Shown here: positions 17,590 through 27,080 of the stretch, in pieces
Position numbering within the stretch: the first letter of the stretch is position 1
Layout: every line of letters starts with the position of its first letter
Source: Bacteroides thetaiotaomicron VPI-5482
GTDB taxonomy: Bacteria > Bacteroidota > Bacteroidia > Bacteroidales > Bacteroidaceae
Direction: 5' to 3'
Length of the DNA: 64,000 nt
NCBI RefSeq assembly: GCF_000011065.1
Contig: NC_004663.1
Location: 6,196,362 to 6,260,361, forward strand
Made by a program: the position numbers and the translations under genes
Notes under the pieces: generated by a model
Databases searched by the model: none
Told to the model about the DNA's origin: nothing
What the model saw: the letters and a program-made list of their open reading frames with translations, nothing else

Positions 17590-18310
17590 CTACTACCGTA
17601 GTGAAATACTCTTTGAATACCTCCGCAGCTTTTTCAAGCTGTTCGGGGGTATTTTCTTTTACCCCTTTCATCTTGTATTCCTGTCCCATCGCTTCGTACT
17701 TATGTACGCCCAGTGTATGGTAAGGCAGTATTTCCACCCGTTGGATCATCTTGTATTTTCCGAGTGCTTCTCCCAGTGCGCGTATGTCTTCTTCAAAATC
17801 GCTGTATCCGGGCACTAGCACATAACGCAGCCAGAAAGGTTTTCCCTGTTCTTCCAGCCAGGCGGCCGTGCGGATGGTTTGCTCGTTGCTTCTTCCGGTG
17901 AGCGTCTGATGGCGGTTGGGATTGAATTCCTTTATATCCAATAACACAAGATCGGTCAGCTTGAATAATTCTTCTACGTCTTCGTTCCAAAGTCCTCCGT
18001 TGCTGTCCAGACAGACATGGATGCCTCTTTCTTTCAGTTCGCGGACCAGCGGGACGAGTGCTTTCGCCTGAAACGTCGGTTCGCCTCCAGAGAAAGTGAT
18101 TCCTCCTCGTTTCCCGAAGAAGGGGCGCTGGCTCATTGCCATGCGGACGATTTCTTCCGGTGGGGTAGGCGTGCCTCCCTTTCCTGCTATCGTATCCGGA
18201 TTGGCGCAATAGAGGCAGCGGAAGTTGCATCCTTGAAGAAAAACGACGAGCCGTAAGCCCGGCCCGTCGAATGTTCCCATACTTTCGTATGAATGTACGT
18301 TTATCATCAT
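17582..18310 (-). CDS. pflA: Pyruvate formate-lyase activating enzyme
   Basis: 242 residues of the radical-SAM glycyl-radical-activating family. The [4Fe-4S] motif is CNFRCLYC (CxxxCxxC) near residue 30, and the SAM-binding GGE motif is TFSGGEPTFQ near 72. It puts the glycyl radical on PflB under anaerobic conditions. It lies 13 bp after pflB on the same strand, the canonical operon. Confidence 0.96.
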   Translation of the reverse strand: MMINVHSYESMGTFDGPGLRLVVFLQGCNFRCLYCANPDTIAGKGGTPTPPEEIVRMAMSQRPFFGKRGGITFSGGEPTFQAKALVPLVRELKERGIHVCLDSNGGLWNEDVEELFKLTDLVLLDIKEFNPNRHQTLTGRSNEQTIRTAAWLEEQGKPFWLRYVLVPGYSDFEEDIRALGEALGKYKMIQRVEILPYHTLGVHKYEAMGQEYKMKGVKENTPEQLEKAAEVFKEYFTTVVVN

Positions 18311-18323
18311 ATAGAGTAATAGA

Positions 18324-20552
18324 TTACATACGTTCGTGGAAGCTACGGCTGATAACTTCCAGTTGGTGTTCGCGGCTCAACTTCACGAAGTTTACGGCAT
18401 AACCGGAAACGCGGATGGTCAGCTGCGGATAGTTCTCCGGATGCTCCATGGCATCGTATAGCATATCACGGTTCAGTACGTTTACGTTCAGGTGGTGGGC
18501 ACCTTTGGTGAAGTAACCGTCCATCATCGTTACGAGGTTCTCGATACGGTCTTCGTCCGTAGCACCCAGTGATTTCGGAACGATAGAGAAGGTGTTGCTG
18601 ATACCGTCCTGTGAGTCACGGTAACGAAGTTTCGCTACAGAGCTCAGAGAAGCGATCGCACCATTCTTGTCGCGTCCGTGCATCGGGTTGGCACCCGGAG
18701 CGAAGGCAACACCTTTGGCACGTCCGTCGGGAGTAGCACCGGTCTTTTTGCCGTACATCACATTGGAAGTGATAGTCAGCAAGGAGAGGGTAGGACGGGC
18801 ATTCTTGTAAACAGGCAATTTCTTCAATTCTTCGCTGAAGAAGTATACCAGGTCTACGCCAAGGTGGTCTACCTTGTCGTTGTCGTTACCGAAGCAAGGG
18901 AATTCTCCTTCGATGTCGAAGCCTTCTGTCAGACCGATATCGTTGCGGCGGGCAGTTACTTTCGCATATTTGATGGCAGACAGTGAATCGAGTGCGATGG
19001 AAAGTCCGGCTACACCGTAAGCAAGGTTTATGCGCGGGTTCGTATCTACAAGAGCCATCTGGGCTTTCTCGTAATAATACTTGTCGTGCATATAGTGGAT
19101 GATGTTCATCGCTTCGTTGTATACGCGGGCGATTTCGATCAGTACTTTCTTGTAGTTGTCCATTACTTCTTCGAACTTCAGCGTGTCACTGGTCAGTACG
19201 GGGATGTTCTTCACCATGACTGTACCGGTATTCTCGCAACGTCCGCCGTTGATGGCAAGCAACAGGGCTTTGGCCAGGTTGCAACGGGCACCGAAGAACT
19301 GAATCTGCTTGCCTATTTCCTGGTATGATACGCAGCAGGCGATTCCGTAGTCGTCGGACTGACGTACTTCACGCATCAGGTCGTCGTTTTCGTACTGGAT
19401 AGAAGAAGTGTCGATAGAAACCTTTGCACAGAATTCTTTGAATCCTTCGGGAAGTTCCGGGCTCCAGAGTACGGTCAGGTTCGGTTCCGGTGAAGGGCCG
19501 AGGTTGTACAATGTCTGCAGGAAACGGAAGGAGGTCTTTGTCACTTTGGTACGTCCGTCGTTGAGACGTCCGCCCAGAGATTCGGTTACCCAGGTCGGGT
19601 CGCCTGCAAAGATGTCGTTGTATGATTGCATACGCAGGTGGCGGACCATACGCAGTTTGATGACAAACTGGTCGATCAGCTCTTGCGCGAACGATTCGGT
19701 GATGGTTCCTTTGCTCAGTTCATATTCCAGATAGATATCGAGGAAAGAAGAAACGTTACCCAGTGACATGGCGGCACCGTCTTGTTCTTTGACGGCGGCA
19801 AGGTAAGCCATATATACCCACTGTACGGCTTCTTGTGCCGTGTAAGCGGGACGGCTCAGGTCGAGACCGTAGTATTCGCCCATCACTTTCATGTCTTTCA
19901 GTGCCTTGATCTGTTCTGCCACTTCTTCGCGCAGACGGATACGGGCATCTGTCATCGGACCGGTGAGGTTGTGCAAATCTTCCTTCTTTGCTTCGATCAG
20001 ACGGTCGATGCCGTAAAGAGCCATACGGCGGTAGTCACCGATGATGCGTCCGCGTGCATAGTTGTCGGGAAGTCCGGTAAGGAATCCCAGCGAACGGAAG
20101 GAACGGATTTCTTCCGTATATACGTCGAATACTCCGTCGTTGTGCGTCTTGCGGTAGTGAGTGAAAATATCTTTTACGCGGTCGTCCACTTCCACGCCGT
20201 TTTCGTGACAGGCTTTGCTGACTACGTTGATACCTCCGAAAGGCTTGATGGCACGTTTCAGAAGTTCGTCTGTCTGCAGGCCGACGATCAGTTCGTTTTC
20301 CTTGTCGATATATCCGGCCTTGTGGGAAGTGATGGTTGATACGGTAACATTATCTAATGAGCGGACACCGTTGTTTTCTCTTTCTTCTGCCAACGCTTCG
20401 AGGCAGCGGTTCCATACGGCTTTGGTACGTTCTGTAGGTCCTTCGAGGAATGAAGCATCTCCGTAATACGGAGTGATGTTATGACTTACGAAATCTCTGA
20501 CGTTGATTTCGCTGCTCCAAAGACCGTCTTTAAAGATCTTGTTTAATTCCAT
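18324..20552 (-). CDS. pflB: Formate C-acetyltransferase (pyruvate formate-lyase)
   Basis: 742 residues, the normal PflB length. The active-site Cys-Cys pair is in YGIACCVSYQE and the glycyl-radical motif is RVSGYAVNF near the C-terminus. It converts pyruvate and CoA to acetyl-CoA and formate in anaerobic mixed-acid metabolism. It is expressed with pflA downstream. It is high-biased in codon use compared with its mobile neighbours and clearly a core host gene. Confidence 0.97.
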   Translation of the reverse strand: MELNKIFKDGLWSSEINVRDFVSHNITPYYGDASFLEGPTERTKAVWNRCLEALAEERENNGVRSLDNVTVSTITSHKAGYIDKENELIVGLQTDELLKRAIKPFGGINVVSKACHENGVEVDDRVKDIFTHYRKTHNDGVFDVYTEEIRSFRSLGFLTGLPDNYARGRIIGDYRRMALYGIDRLIEAKKEDLHNLTGPMTDARIRLREEVAEQIKALKDMKVMGEYYGLDLSRPAYTAQEAVQWVYMAYLAAVKEQDGAAMSLGNVSSFLDIYLEYELSKGTITESFAQELIDQFVIKLRMVRHLRMQSYNDIFAGDPTWVTESLGGRLNDGRTKVTKTSFRFLQTLYNLGPSPEPNLTVLWSPELPEGFKEFCAKVSIDTSSIQYENDDLMREVRQSDDYGIACCVSYQEIGKQIQFFGARCNLAKALLLAINGGRCENTGTVMVKNIPVLTSDTLKFEEVMDNYKKVLIEIARVYNEAMNIIHYMHDKYYYEKAQMALVDTNPRINLAYGVAGLSIALDSLSAIKYAKVTARRNDIGLTEGFDIEGEFPCFGNDNDKVDHLGVDLVYFFSEELKKLPVYKNARPTLSLLTITSNVMYGKKTGATPDGRAKGVAFAPGANPMHGRDKNGAIASLSSVAKLRYRDSQDGISNTFSIVPKSLGATDEDRIENLVTMMDGYFTKGAHHLNVNVLNRDMLYDAMEHPENYPQLTIRVSGYAVNFVKLSREHQLEVISRSFHERM

Positions 20553-20744
20553 AAAATGATAAAATTAGAGGTTGTAGTTATCCTATTCTTTAGAGCGCAC
20601 AAAGTTACAATCATTTTTCATATAATCAGCATAAATATGCTCTATTTTATGCTTTTCAACATAAAATACCTATTAATTGCTATCCTTAGGAAAAGATTAG
20701 ATTAAATTTTTAGTGAAAACTCTTGCAAGTTTAAAATATCTTCG

Positions 20745-20752
20745 TACCTTTG
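20745..20752 (+). promoter_or_regulatory. -7 promoter box of tRNA-Ser
   Basis: TACCTTTG matches TAnnTTTG. A CTTGC/-33-like element lies about 20 bases upstream (20722-20726). Confidence 0.55.
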
Positions 20753-20792
20753 CACCGCTTTTAACGAAAAGCACTTCTGATAAGGAAGTTTT

Positions 20793-20877
20793 GGAGAGGT
20801 GGCAGAGTGGTCGATTGCGGCGGTCTTGAAAACCGTTGTACCGCGAGGTACCCGGGGTTCGAATCCCTGTCTCTCCG
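20793..20877 (+). tRNA. tRNA-Ser, anticodon UGA (decodes UCA)
   Basis: An 85-nt class II tRNA with a long variable arm. The acceptor GGAGAGG pairs with the 3' TCTCTCC, the anticodon loop is CTTGAAA with TGA at 20827-20829, and the T-loop is TTCGAAT. No CCA is encoded. The anticodon UGA reads serine UCA codons, not UGA stops. Host genes lie to its left and the ICE integrase 240 bp to its right, so its 3' end is the probable attachment site. Confidence 0.95.
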
Positions 20878-20900
20878 CTGGAAAGAATTGAAAAACAAAG

Positions 20901-20941
20901 AAAATCCCTGTAAATTAATACTTTACGGGGATTTTTTGTTT
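20901..20941 (+). terminator. Terminator after tRNA-Ser
   Basis: AATCCCTGTAAA pairs with TTTACGGGGATT, followed by a T-run, about 25 bases after the tRNA. Confidence 0.75.
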
Positions 20942-20978
20942 TTGGTACATAGCAAAAATAAGCATATCAAAGCATTCT

Positions 20979-21027
20979 TTCGGTGTACTATTCGGTGTAC
21001 CTGATTGCCTTCAATGCCAGGTACACC
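20979..21027. repeat. Direct and inverted repeats in the putative attachment region
   Basis: TTCGGTGTAC occurs twice, 12 bases apart (20979-20988 and 20991-21000). GGTGTACCTG (20994-21003) is matched by its reverse complement CAGGTACACC at 21018-21027. Lying between tRNA-Ser and the integrase, these could be arm-type binding sites for the integrase or excisionase. Confidence 0.5.
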
Positions 21028-21117
21028 TATTAAGTAAATAATTCATTGTTTATCAGTGCTTTGCATCTTGACTTGTTGCTCTTGGAAATTTAGTTTTGTG
21101 ATTAAAAAACAAGTAAG

Positions 21118-22341
21118 ATGGAAAGAACAACATTTTGTCTATTGTTCTACATTCGTAGGACGAAATTGAATCGGAACGGTGAGGCTCCGATAATGATGAG
21201 AATTACAGTGAATGGAGTCCGGGTTGATGCTTCAGTGAAGAAAACAATTCTTCCGGAGTTCTGGAGTGCGGCAAAAGGAAAGGCCCTGGAAAAGAAGCGT
21301 GAGTACAAGGAACTGAATCTGTATCTTGACTCTATCCGTTTGAGGATAATGAAGATTCAACGTGAACTGGAAATAGAGGAGGTATCCGTTTCTGCCAACA
21401 GTGTTCTGGATCGTTTCCTGGGTAAGGATGCCCCCGTACAACGTACTCTGTTTGAGGTTTTCCGTGAGCATAATGATAAATGTGTCCAATTGTCCGGTAC
21501 GGACATGGCGCCTGCAACCGTGCAGCGTTATGAGACATCCTTGAAGCATACCCGGGATTTTGTCTGGGAGACATATCATAAGAAAGATGTTCTTTTGGAT
21601 GAAGTTTCCCGCCAGTTTATTGAGGATTACGAGTTTTGGCTTAAGACAGAGAAAAAGTGTTGTCATAACACAGCCACCAAATATTTGAAGAATTTTAAGA
21701 AGATTATCCGTATTGCTTTGGCTAAGGGATGGATGAAGAACGATCCGTTTTTAGAAATTAGATTCTCATTGGATAAGGTGGAACCGGACTTTTTGGAAGA
21801 TTCAGAAATCCAGAAGCTGATATCGAAGGAAATTGATATTCCACGGTTAAGTCAGGTACGGGATATTTTTGTGTTCTGTTGTTTCACCGGTTTGGCTTTC
21901 TCGGATATTCATGGTTTGAGAAAGGAACATATCGTGGAGGACTCGAACGGTGTCAGGTGGATACGAAAGGGGAGACAGAAGACCAAAATCATGTGTAATA
22001 TTCCATTAATGGAAATACCATTGAAGATTTTGGAAAAGTATTCCACCAATGAATATTGTAAGAAACATGGTGTGCTTTTTCCGGTGCTTTGTAATCAAAA
22101 AATGAATGCATACCTCAAGGAACTGGCTGATATTTGTGGTATTAAAAAAACATTGACCACCCATGTTGGGCGTCATACTTTTGCCACATTTGCTCTGGCC
22201 AATGGTGTCTCGATAGAGAGCGTTGCTAAGATGTTAGGGCATACCAATGTCCAGATGACCCGTCATTATGCACGTGTGCTGGATCGTACAGTGATACGTG
22301 AGATGTCACAGATAAAGATGGATTTTCATATCTCTATTTAG
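21118..22341 (+). CDS. Tyrosine recombinase (ICE integrase)
   Basis: 407 residues. The N-terminus holds an arm-binding domain (1-100, starting MERTTFCLLFYIRRTKLNRNGEAPI) and a SAM-like core-binding domain (about 110-205). The catalytic domain has FTGLAFSDIHGL, HVGRHTFATFALANGVS (HxxR) and MLGHTNVQMTRHYARV with the nucleophilic Tyr near 390. The first catalytic Arg position reads Ala in TGLAFSD, a variation seen in CTnDOT-type integrases. It should integrate the element at the 3' end of tRNA-Ser. The gene contains no in-frame TGA, so it can be translated with the standard code. It ends in TAG. Confidence 0.93.
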   Translation: MERTTFCLLFYIRRTKLNRNGEAPIMMRITVNGVRVDASVKKTILPEFWSAAKGKALEKKREYKELNLYLDSIRLRIMKIQRELEIEEVSVSANSVLDRFLGKDAPVQRTLFEVFREHNDKCVQLSGTDMAPATVQRYETSLKHTRDFVWETYHKKDVLLDEVSRQFIEDYEFWLKTEKKCCHNTATKYLKNFKKIIRIALAKGWMKNDPFLEIRFSLDKVEPDFLEDSEIQKLISKEIDIPRLSQVRDIFVFCCFTGLAFSDIHGLRKEHIVEDSNGVRWIRKGRQKTKIMCNIPLMEIPLKILEKYSTNEYCKKHGVLFPVLCNQKMNAYLKELADICGIKKTLTTHVGRHTFATFALANGVSIESVAKMLGHTNVQMTRHYARVLDRTVIREMSQIKMDFHISI

Positions 22342-22396
22342 AATTATCTGGTAGGAGGTTGAATTCTAAGTCCTCTCCAAACAATATCTATAAAAT

Positions 22397-22441
22397 CTTA
22401 CCCAAGTTTACGAACATTAACGTATCCTTGGGTAAGTTTGT
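22397..22441 (+). terminator. Terminator of the integrase gene
   Basis: CTTACCCAAG (22397-22406) and CTTGGGTAAG (22427-22436) form a perfect 10-bp stem followed by TTTGT. Confidence 0.65.
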
Positions 22442-22519
22442 ATATAGACATACCTACTCTTCAGAAGTGTATAGCTACTTCCTAAACCTAAGATATTTTC
22501 GAAGTTAAGGACCTTTTTA

Positions 22520-23515
22520 TTATACGGCTAATGTTACAAATGGAGTCTGCCTTCGTATCACAGCAAAAGACCTTGCTATGATTTTGGCTCTTACAGCATT
22601 GATTACAGATGCTTTATGTTTCCCCTCTGCTATTTTCCTTTTATAGTATGCTTTCATCTGCGGATCCCAAGAGATGGCAGTAATAGCTGCCCGGGTAAGG
22701 TATACTTTTACTTCTTTGTTAGCCAATGAAGAAGTCTGCGTTTTTCCCCGTATGGAAATACCTGAAGTATGTTCAAATGGGGCGACCCCACAATAGCAGG
22801 CAAATTTCCTCGGGTTGTCAAATCTTTGAAAATTGTCAGTAACACACAGTAATACAATGGCATTGATAATTCCTATTCCTTTTATACTTCTTAATAGCAA
22901 GTAGTTTGTGTAAAGCGATGTACTGGCGGCTATTAGTTGCTCCATATCCTCTTCCACCTCCAGGATTCTTTCTTTTATCGACTTGAGCTGCTCTTCCAAA
23001 AAAGAAATGGATTCTGTCACATCAGCCAACTTAGCCATCCAGGAGAATGTTTCCAATAACTTTATGCTTGATACTTTTTGCTTGACCAAATTGTCACGTA
23101 TAATAATCCATCCCCGCAGTCTCACCAAGTCTTTGTCAGGCAATTTGTATAACTCCAGTTTTCGATAGTGTAATACCGCATAGTTCGCTATTCTTTTGGC
23201 GTCAATGCGGTCATTTTTGCCTCGTTGCAAGCCTATGGACTTCTTGATGGTCAACGGGCAAACCAAAGCCAGGGAAAATCCCATGGAGACACTGGAAACA
23301 GATAACTCTGTGACATAACTTCCCATGTTTTCAGCACAGAACAAGAGTTTGGATAAAGAGAGATGATAACCAGCTATCCAATCCAATAAAGATTGGATCC
23401 CAGTTGGAGTGTTATCAAAAGACTTGTGAGACAACTCTTTTTCGTCTGCGGACATTAATGATGCATCGAAAGTTTTTTTTCCTACATCAAGACCTACAAA
23501 ATGAGAATAATTCAT
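22520..23515 (-). CDS. IS110-family transposase
   Basis: 331 residues. The N-terminal RuvC-like DEDD catalytic domain begins SHFVGLDVGKKTFDASLM and includes ENMGSYVTELS and GKNDRIDAKRIANYA. A coiled coil lies at about 165-210. The C-terminal transposase_20 domain (GIGIINAIVLLCVTDNFQRFDNPRKFACYCGVAPFEHTSG) carries the conserved Ser region. IS110 elements recombine without terminal inverted repeats, so the ends cannot be set from one copy. It lies between the integrase and the cargo, facing the integrase. Confidence 0.93.
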   Translation of the reverse strand: MNYSHFVGLDVGKKTFDASLMSADEKELSHKSFDNTPTGIQSLLDWIAGYHLSLSKLLFCAENMGSYVTELSVSSVSMGFSLALVCPLTIKKSIGLQRGKNDRIDAKRIANYAVLHYRKLELYKLPDKDLVRLRGWIIIRDNLVKQKVSSIKLLETFSWMAKLADVTESISFLEEQLKSIKERILEVEEDMEQLIAASTSLYTNYLLLRSIKGIGIINAIVLLCVTDNFQRFDNPRKFACYCGVAPFEHTSGISIRGKTQTSSLANKEVKVYLTRAAITAISWDPQMKAYYKRKIAEGKHKASVINAVRAKIIARSFAVIRRQTPFVTLAV

Positions 23516-23700
23516 AACTTTGTATTTACAGTATTAAACATGAAGGAGAAACAGCTAATACATTTATTAGGTCGTGAGCCTACAATTCTAACTGGCTAGG
23601 TTCTCCTATTAAGAGAGTTGCAGTCTGATTCAGCCTATAGTCATTTAAGACTAGTGTCAAAGTTAGTTCACTGCAACTCTACTTTTCAAATATACACTTA
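23516..23700 (-). ncRNA. Candidate IS110 bridge RNA region
   Basis: The untranslated stretch upstream of the transposase is rich in inverted repeats. AGAGTTGCAGT (23614-23624) pairs exactly with ACTGCAACTCT (23670-23680), and GGAGAA near 23544 pairs with TTCTCC near 23601. Members of the IS110 family encode a structured bridge RNA in this position with target- and donor-binding loops. The assignment rests on position and structure only. Confidence 0.4.
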
Positions 23701-24227
23701 TATTTTGTTGTGATATTTAATACTGCAAATGTAAATGTGTCAAAACTCTGGCACAACCTCTCTTTAGAATGGAGGAAATACAATAGCCTTCGCTCTTTGA
23801 GTTATATGACTACATCGCTGTTAATATGTGTTTTGTTGGAAAACTCTTTTAGTGAGTTCTATAGGTCTGTAAGATGCGAGCACTGGAAAAAATTATAATC
23901 AAAGATTGTTGTTTTTTCGAGAGGATGTATGATATTTTTTAGTATATGATGTTTGTGTTTTCTTATTCTATAGTTCTTGTTCTTTCTAGCAGTGAAAAAA
24001 GTAAATACTGGCTTTTACTGTAGAATAATGCATAAAAAACTATTTTGATAGGATCCGTAGCTGATGGCTCGCTATTTTGGGATGTCATATATCCTAATCT
24101 GATGAAAAATAAACTTTTGCTCTCCTTGCGTATTCAACGCAACAAGTTGATACATACTAGCGAGCAGACACAAATCGGAAACCACTATATCCTCGTCAGT
24201 GGCTTGTTGCAGGAATCTTTAATTTCT
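23701..24227. other. Intergenic stretch without a supportable gene
   Basis: Short open frames exist on the plus strand (23710-23898, 24045-24245), but they lack recognisable domains and a plausible start context. The stretch is AT-rich and likely a decayed junction between the insertion sequence and cargo. Confidence 0.4.
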
Positions 24228-25616
24228 TCAATTTTTATTTTGTAATATTGGCTGCTTTAACTTAATCCATAAACACAACATAGGTGTATCTTTGAATTTA
24301 GTTAAACACACATCAGCATCATTTAACGTTAGAAATCTATTCCAATTGTCAGCTTTTAATAGAGGGATTTCTACTGCTTCATCGAATAAAGTAAAGGTAG
24401 CTCCCATATCATTAAACACTCTAACAATCCTATTAGTTATAATCTCTAATTCTTTCGCCAGAATAGGTTGCTTCAAGTCGTTGTTCTTATGGAGTATAAT
24501 AACCGTCTCATCTTTTGATTTTCTTTCTATCATGCAGTTAAAATATCCGAAGTATTTATAAGAAGTACTCAGATAAGTTAAAAATTGCCCAGATTTTGTT
24601 TCGACTCTAGTTACTTGCCTTGTAATATAATCGCTAAGAACTTCATCAAAATATTCACGCGCAGATTTTTTATTGTTATTTATTGCTTCATCAAATTTTT
24701 CTATAAACTCATCTATTGAATATACTTTAGTGTTGAAATTGAAAAGTTTGTATAATGTTTTGCTCTTGAGGCGCATACCTTCGTCATCACTAACCATGCA
24801 ATCGCAGTATGAGCCGAAGAAACTGTGGTAACAGTCGACTTGCATATTTCTAAACTTAACCTTCTTCCGGGTTTCTTTATTAACTCCAAATAGATCAAGA
24901 AGTATATATGACATATAATATACCGTTGCAAAATCAGTGTATGATAATCCTGTTTGAGTTAAAGAGGCTTGAATAATATCTAGAAAGGATAATCCTAATG
25001 GAGATGAGGCTAACTGCTCGTTAAAAACATTTTCACCTTCCGCTTTAATTGATGTCGGATTATATCTAGCAATAGTATTGTCTCTCATAATTTTGTATGA
25101 CTCCTTATTCTCATAAAAATAGTGGGAGACGAATTTCATTAATGATGTAAAAGTTGATATGTCCATTTGGAGTTCATCGACTGAAATTGGGGCTCTTTTT
25201 TTTAGCCAATCAAAATCTAATTCACCTTTTAAATCCTTAATGCTAATATCAACAATGTTATTGATAACATTCCGCTGTTCTTCTGTTATTTGTGAAAAAT
25301 CAAAATTTTCAAGCCAAGAGAAATCCTCTATTTTGCCTATAGTTTCGAAAGCATTGCGTGGGGATTGCTTTATAACTTCCTGTTTATGGTTTTCGTATAT
25401 TAAATGATATCCACTTACTATCGATTGCATATATTCCATTTCAGTATATTTAATATCCGTTTTATCATCTTGCAAATCAAATAAATGAGCATTTGAGTAG
25501 AAGAAAATAAACTCATCTTTGTGAGATAATATCTTTTCACGCAAAAGAGAATACTTTTCTTCTTTTGCATTAAATAGATGACTGAAAACTTGTTTATCCA
25601 AATATATTGTAACCAT
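24228..25616 (-). CDS. PIN-like-fold protein, putative RNase
   Basis: 462 residues, AT-rich gene. The N-terminus (MVTIYLDKQVFSHLFNAKEE, then FIFFYSNAHLFDLQDD) and a downstream DCYHSFFGSYCDCMVSDDEGMRLKSKTLYKLF segment near 250-290 give the D...H..C(D)..(V)(S/T)DD pattern of PIN-like nucleases, with acidic residues for metal binding. The C-terminal 170 residues are of unknown type. It stands alone in the cargo region. It ends in TGA and has no internal TGA, so it follows the standard code. It may be a toxin or defence nuclease; that is inference. Confidence 0.5.
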   Translation of the reverse strand: MVTIYLDKQVFSHLFNAKEEKYSLLREKILSHKDEFIFFYSNAHLFDLQDDKTDIKYTEMEYMQSIVSGYHLIYENHKQEVIKQSPRNAFETIGKIEDFSWLENFDFSQITEEQRNVINNIVDISIKDLKGELDFDWLKKRAPISVDELQMDISTFTSLMKFVSHYFYENKESYKIMRDNTIARYNPTSIKAEGENVFNEQLASSPLGLSFLDIIQASLTQTGLSYTDFATVYYMSYILLDLFGVNKETRKKVKFRNMQVDCYHSFFGSYCDCMVSDDEGMRLKSKTLYKLFNFNTKVYSIDEFIEKFDEAINNNKKSAREYFDEVLSDYITRQVTRVETKSGQFLTYLSTSYKYFGYFNCMIERKSKDETVIILHKNNDLKQPILAKELEIITNRIVRVFNDMGATFTLFDEAVEIPLLKADNWNRFLTLNDADVCLTKFKDTPMLCLWIKLKQPILQNKN

Positions 25617-27080
25617 AAATTGTAAAATAATAACGATTTGTTTGTTGTTTTTACCTTCTTCAATACTAAACCTTTTCGTTGTATTTCTGGAAGATTTTTT
25701 TAATCTTCTTTGTCTTAGGAAGTTTGAAAGAAGGGTTAAATAGAGTAACAGATTGGCAATCGTTTCTGGGCTTTGTTGTGCATTGCTGTCAATATCACTC
25801 TCTTTAGTACAAAATTACGAATAAAAATCAGAAGCACATCACCCCGTCCTGTGTTTTTTACGTGGAGGTCTTTTTGCCATCACCAAATAAATCCGGTTTA
25901 AGCGTAATATCAATTCTTAGTGAATTACCGACTATTATTGCTGGAATTTATACTTCAATCCATACTTCTTCCAGTTTGCTATACAGTGTTGTACGTTCGA
26001 TTCCGAGCAGTTCGGTGGTAACCTTTCATTTTCTGTTTGCCTGTTTCAAGGTACGGAAAATCCTCTCTTTGTTTTCAGCGTCATTGCGCAGGGCGAAGCT
26101 GACGGATGAGGTTGCTCTCGTCATGGTAAGCTACAGGTGCTCTTTCGTGACAAGATCTGTCTGTACCTGTAACACCGCATCCATAATTTTCTATCGAAAC
26201 TTAAGGACATTGCCCGGTCACGCATGGGCAGTAATGTCTTATTGCGCACGTCATGGATTTGCGACCCTTACTCCCAGTAGGTGTATTCTCGTTGAGAGTA
26301 TAAGCCGAGTATTGCGGCATACGAAATTATCACTGCATAGAAGTATGTTATGATAACCATCTGAAAAATAGACCTGGATTTGACAACGTTTGGCAACAGA
26401 CTTAACCAGTCATCTACTGAAATCTCAGTGGCTATATTACTCATGGAACGAACAATTATAACAATCAGAGAAAACGGCAGAGTGAATATCCCGAAGGGTA
26501 ATGTATGGATGTCAGAAATGGAGTTGGTGGTGCTGTTCGGAGTGATAGCTCAGGTATTCCAAATTGTCATCAGAGTGATATACAAAAGTGAAACACTCAC
26601 CCCTATGACAACTCAACAATGTACTGTTATTACTTTTACAAGTTGGAAGATATTCTACAATCATGAAATTATTATTGTCCTTGTGTTTTAGAAGAATACA
26701 CTATTTCATCCACAAGTTATATTAAAATGGTCATTTACTACATTTTCAGTTTGGGAAGAAGTGATGGGAACAGATTGACTTACTACACAAACATAAGATA
26801 ACACATCCGTCTGCCTCACCGCTTACCGTTGAAACCTTAAGAGAATTTTATGTGATTCGATTATTGTATTTAAAGATAGGCGTTATAAAATTGGCTTATG
26901 GTACATATTAGGGTAAGTATAATACTTATTTTTAGCTTTAACCTCATTCTTACATCAATTTATACCTCACCTAGGCAACCTTATTTAACTGTAACCACCA
27001 CTATCTATGTATCTGTCATTCATTGGTAAATAGAAAAAATGTTTTTTTCAAATATAATCAAAACTAAAAAATGGCTTATT
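25617..27080. other. Degenerate region with remnants of ICE regulatory genes
   Basis: No intact gene. Minus strand 25950-26200 preserves the C-terminal Fis-type helix-turn-helix of an RteB/NtrC-like response regulator (LRNDAENKERIFRTLKQA... then TELLGIERTTLYSKLEEVW), but with in-frame TAG and TGA and no ATPase domain. Plus strand 26443-26620 resembles a short Bacteroides ICE protein (ERTIITIRENGRVNIPKGNVWMSEMELVVLFGVIAQVF). The rest shows nothing recognisable. Confidence 0.5.
25944..26200 (-). pseudogene. Remnant of an RteB/NtrC-type response regulator
   Basis: The translated remnant LGIERTTLYSKLEEVWIEV ends in TAA at about 25946. Upstream, in the same frame, are RTLKQANRK, a TGA, KVTTELLGIERTTLY, and further up EHL followed by TAG. 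Mixed stop types and the missing AAA+ domain mark true decay. This contrasts with the TGA-only pattern in the transfer genes. Confidence 0.5.

Noticed and set aside
20793..20877. tRNA-Ser(UGA) as the UGA-decoding suppressor
   Set aside because: Its anticodon is UGA, which pairs with UCA. A UGA reader needs anticodon UCA.
24045..24245. 66-codon open frame in the post-IS110 gap
   Set aside because: No family, no start signals; likely chance in an AT-rich region.
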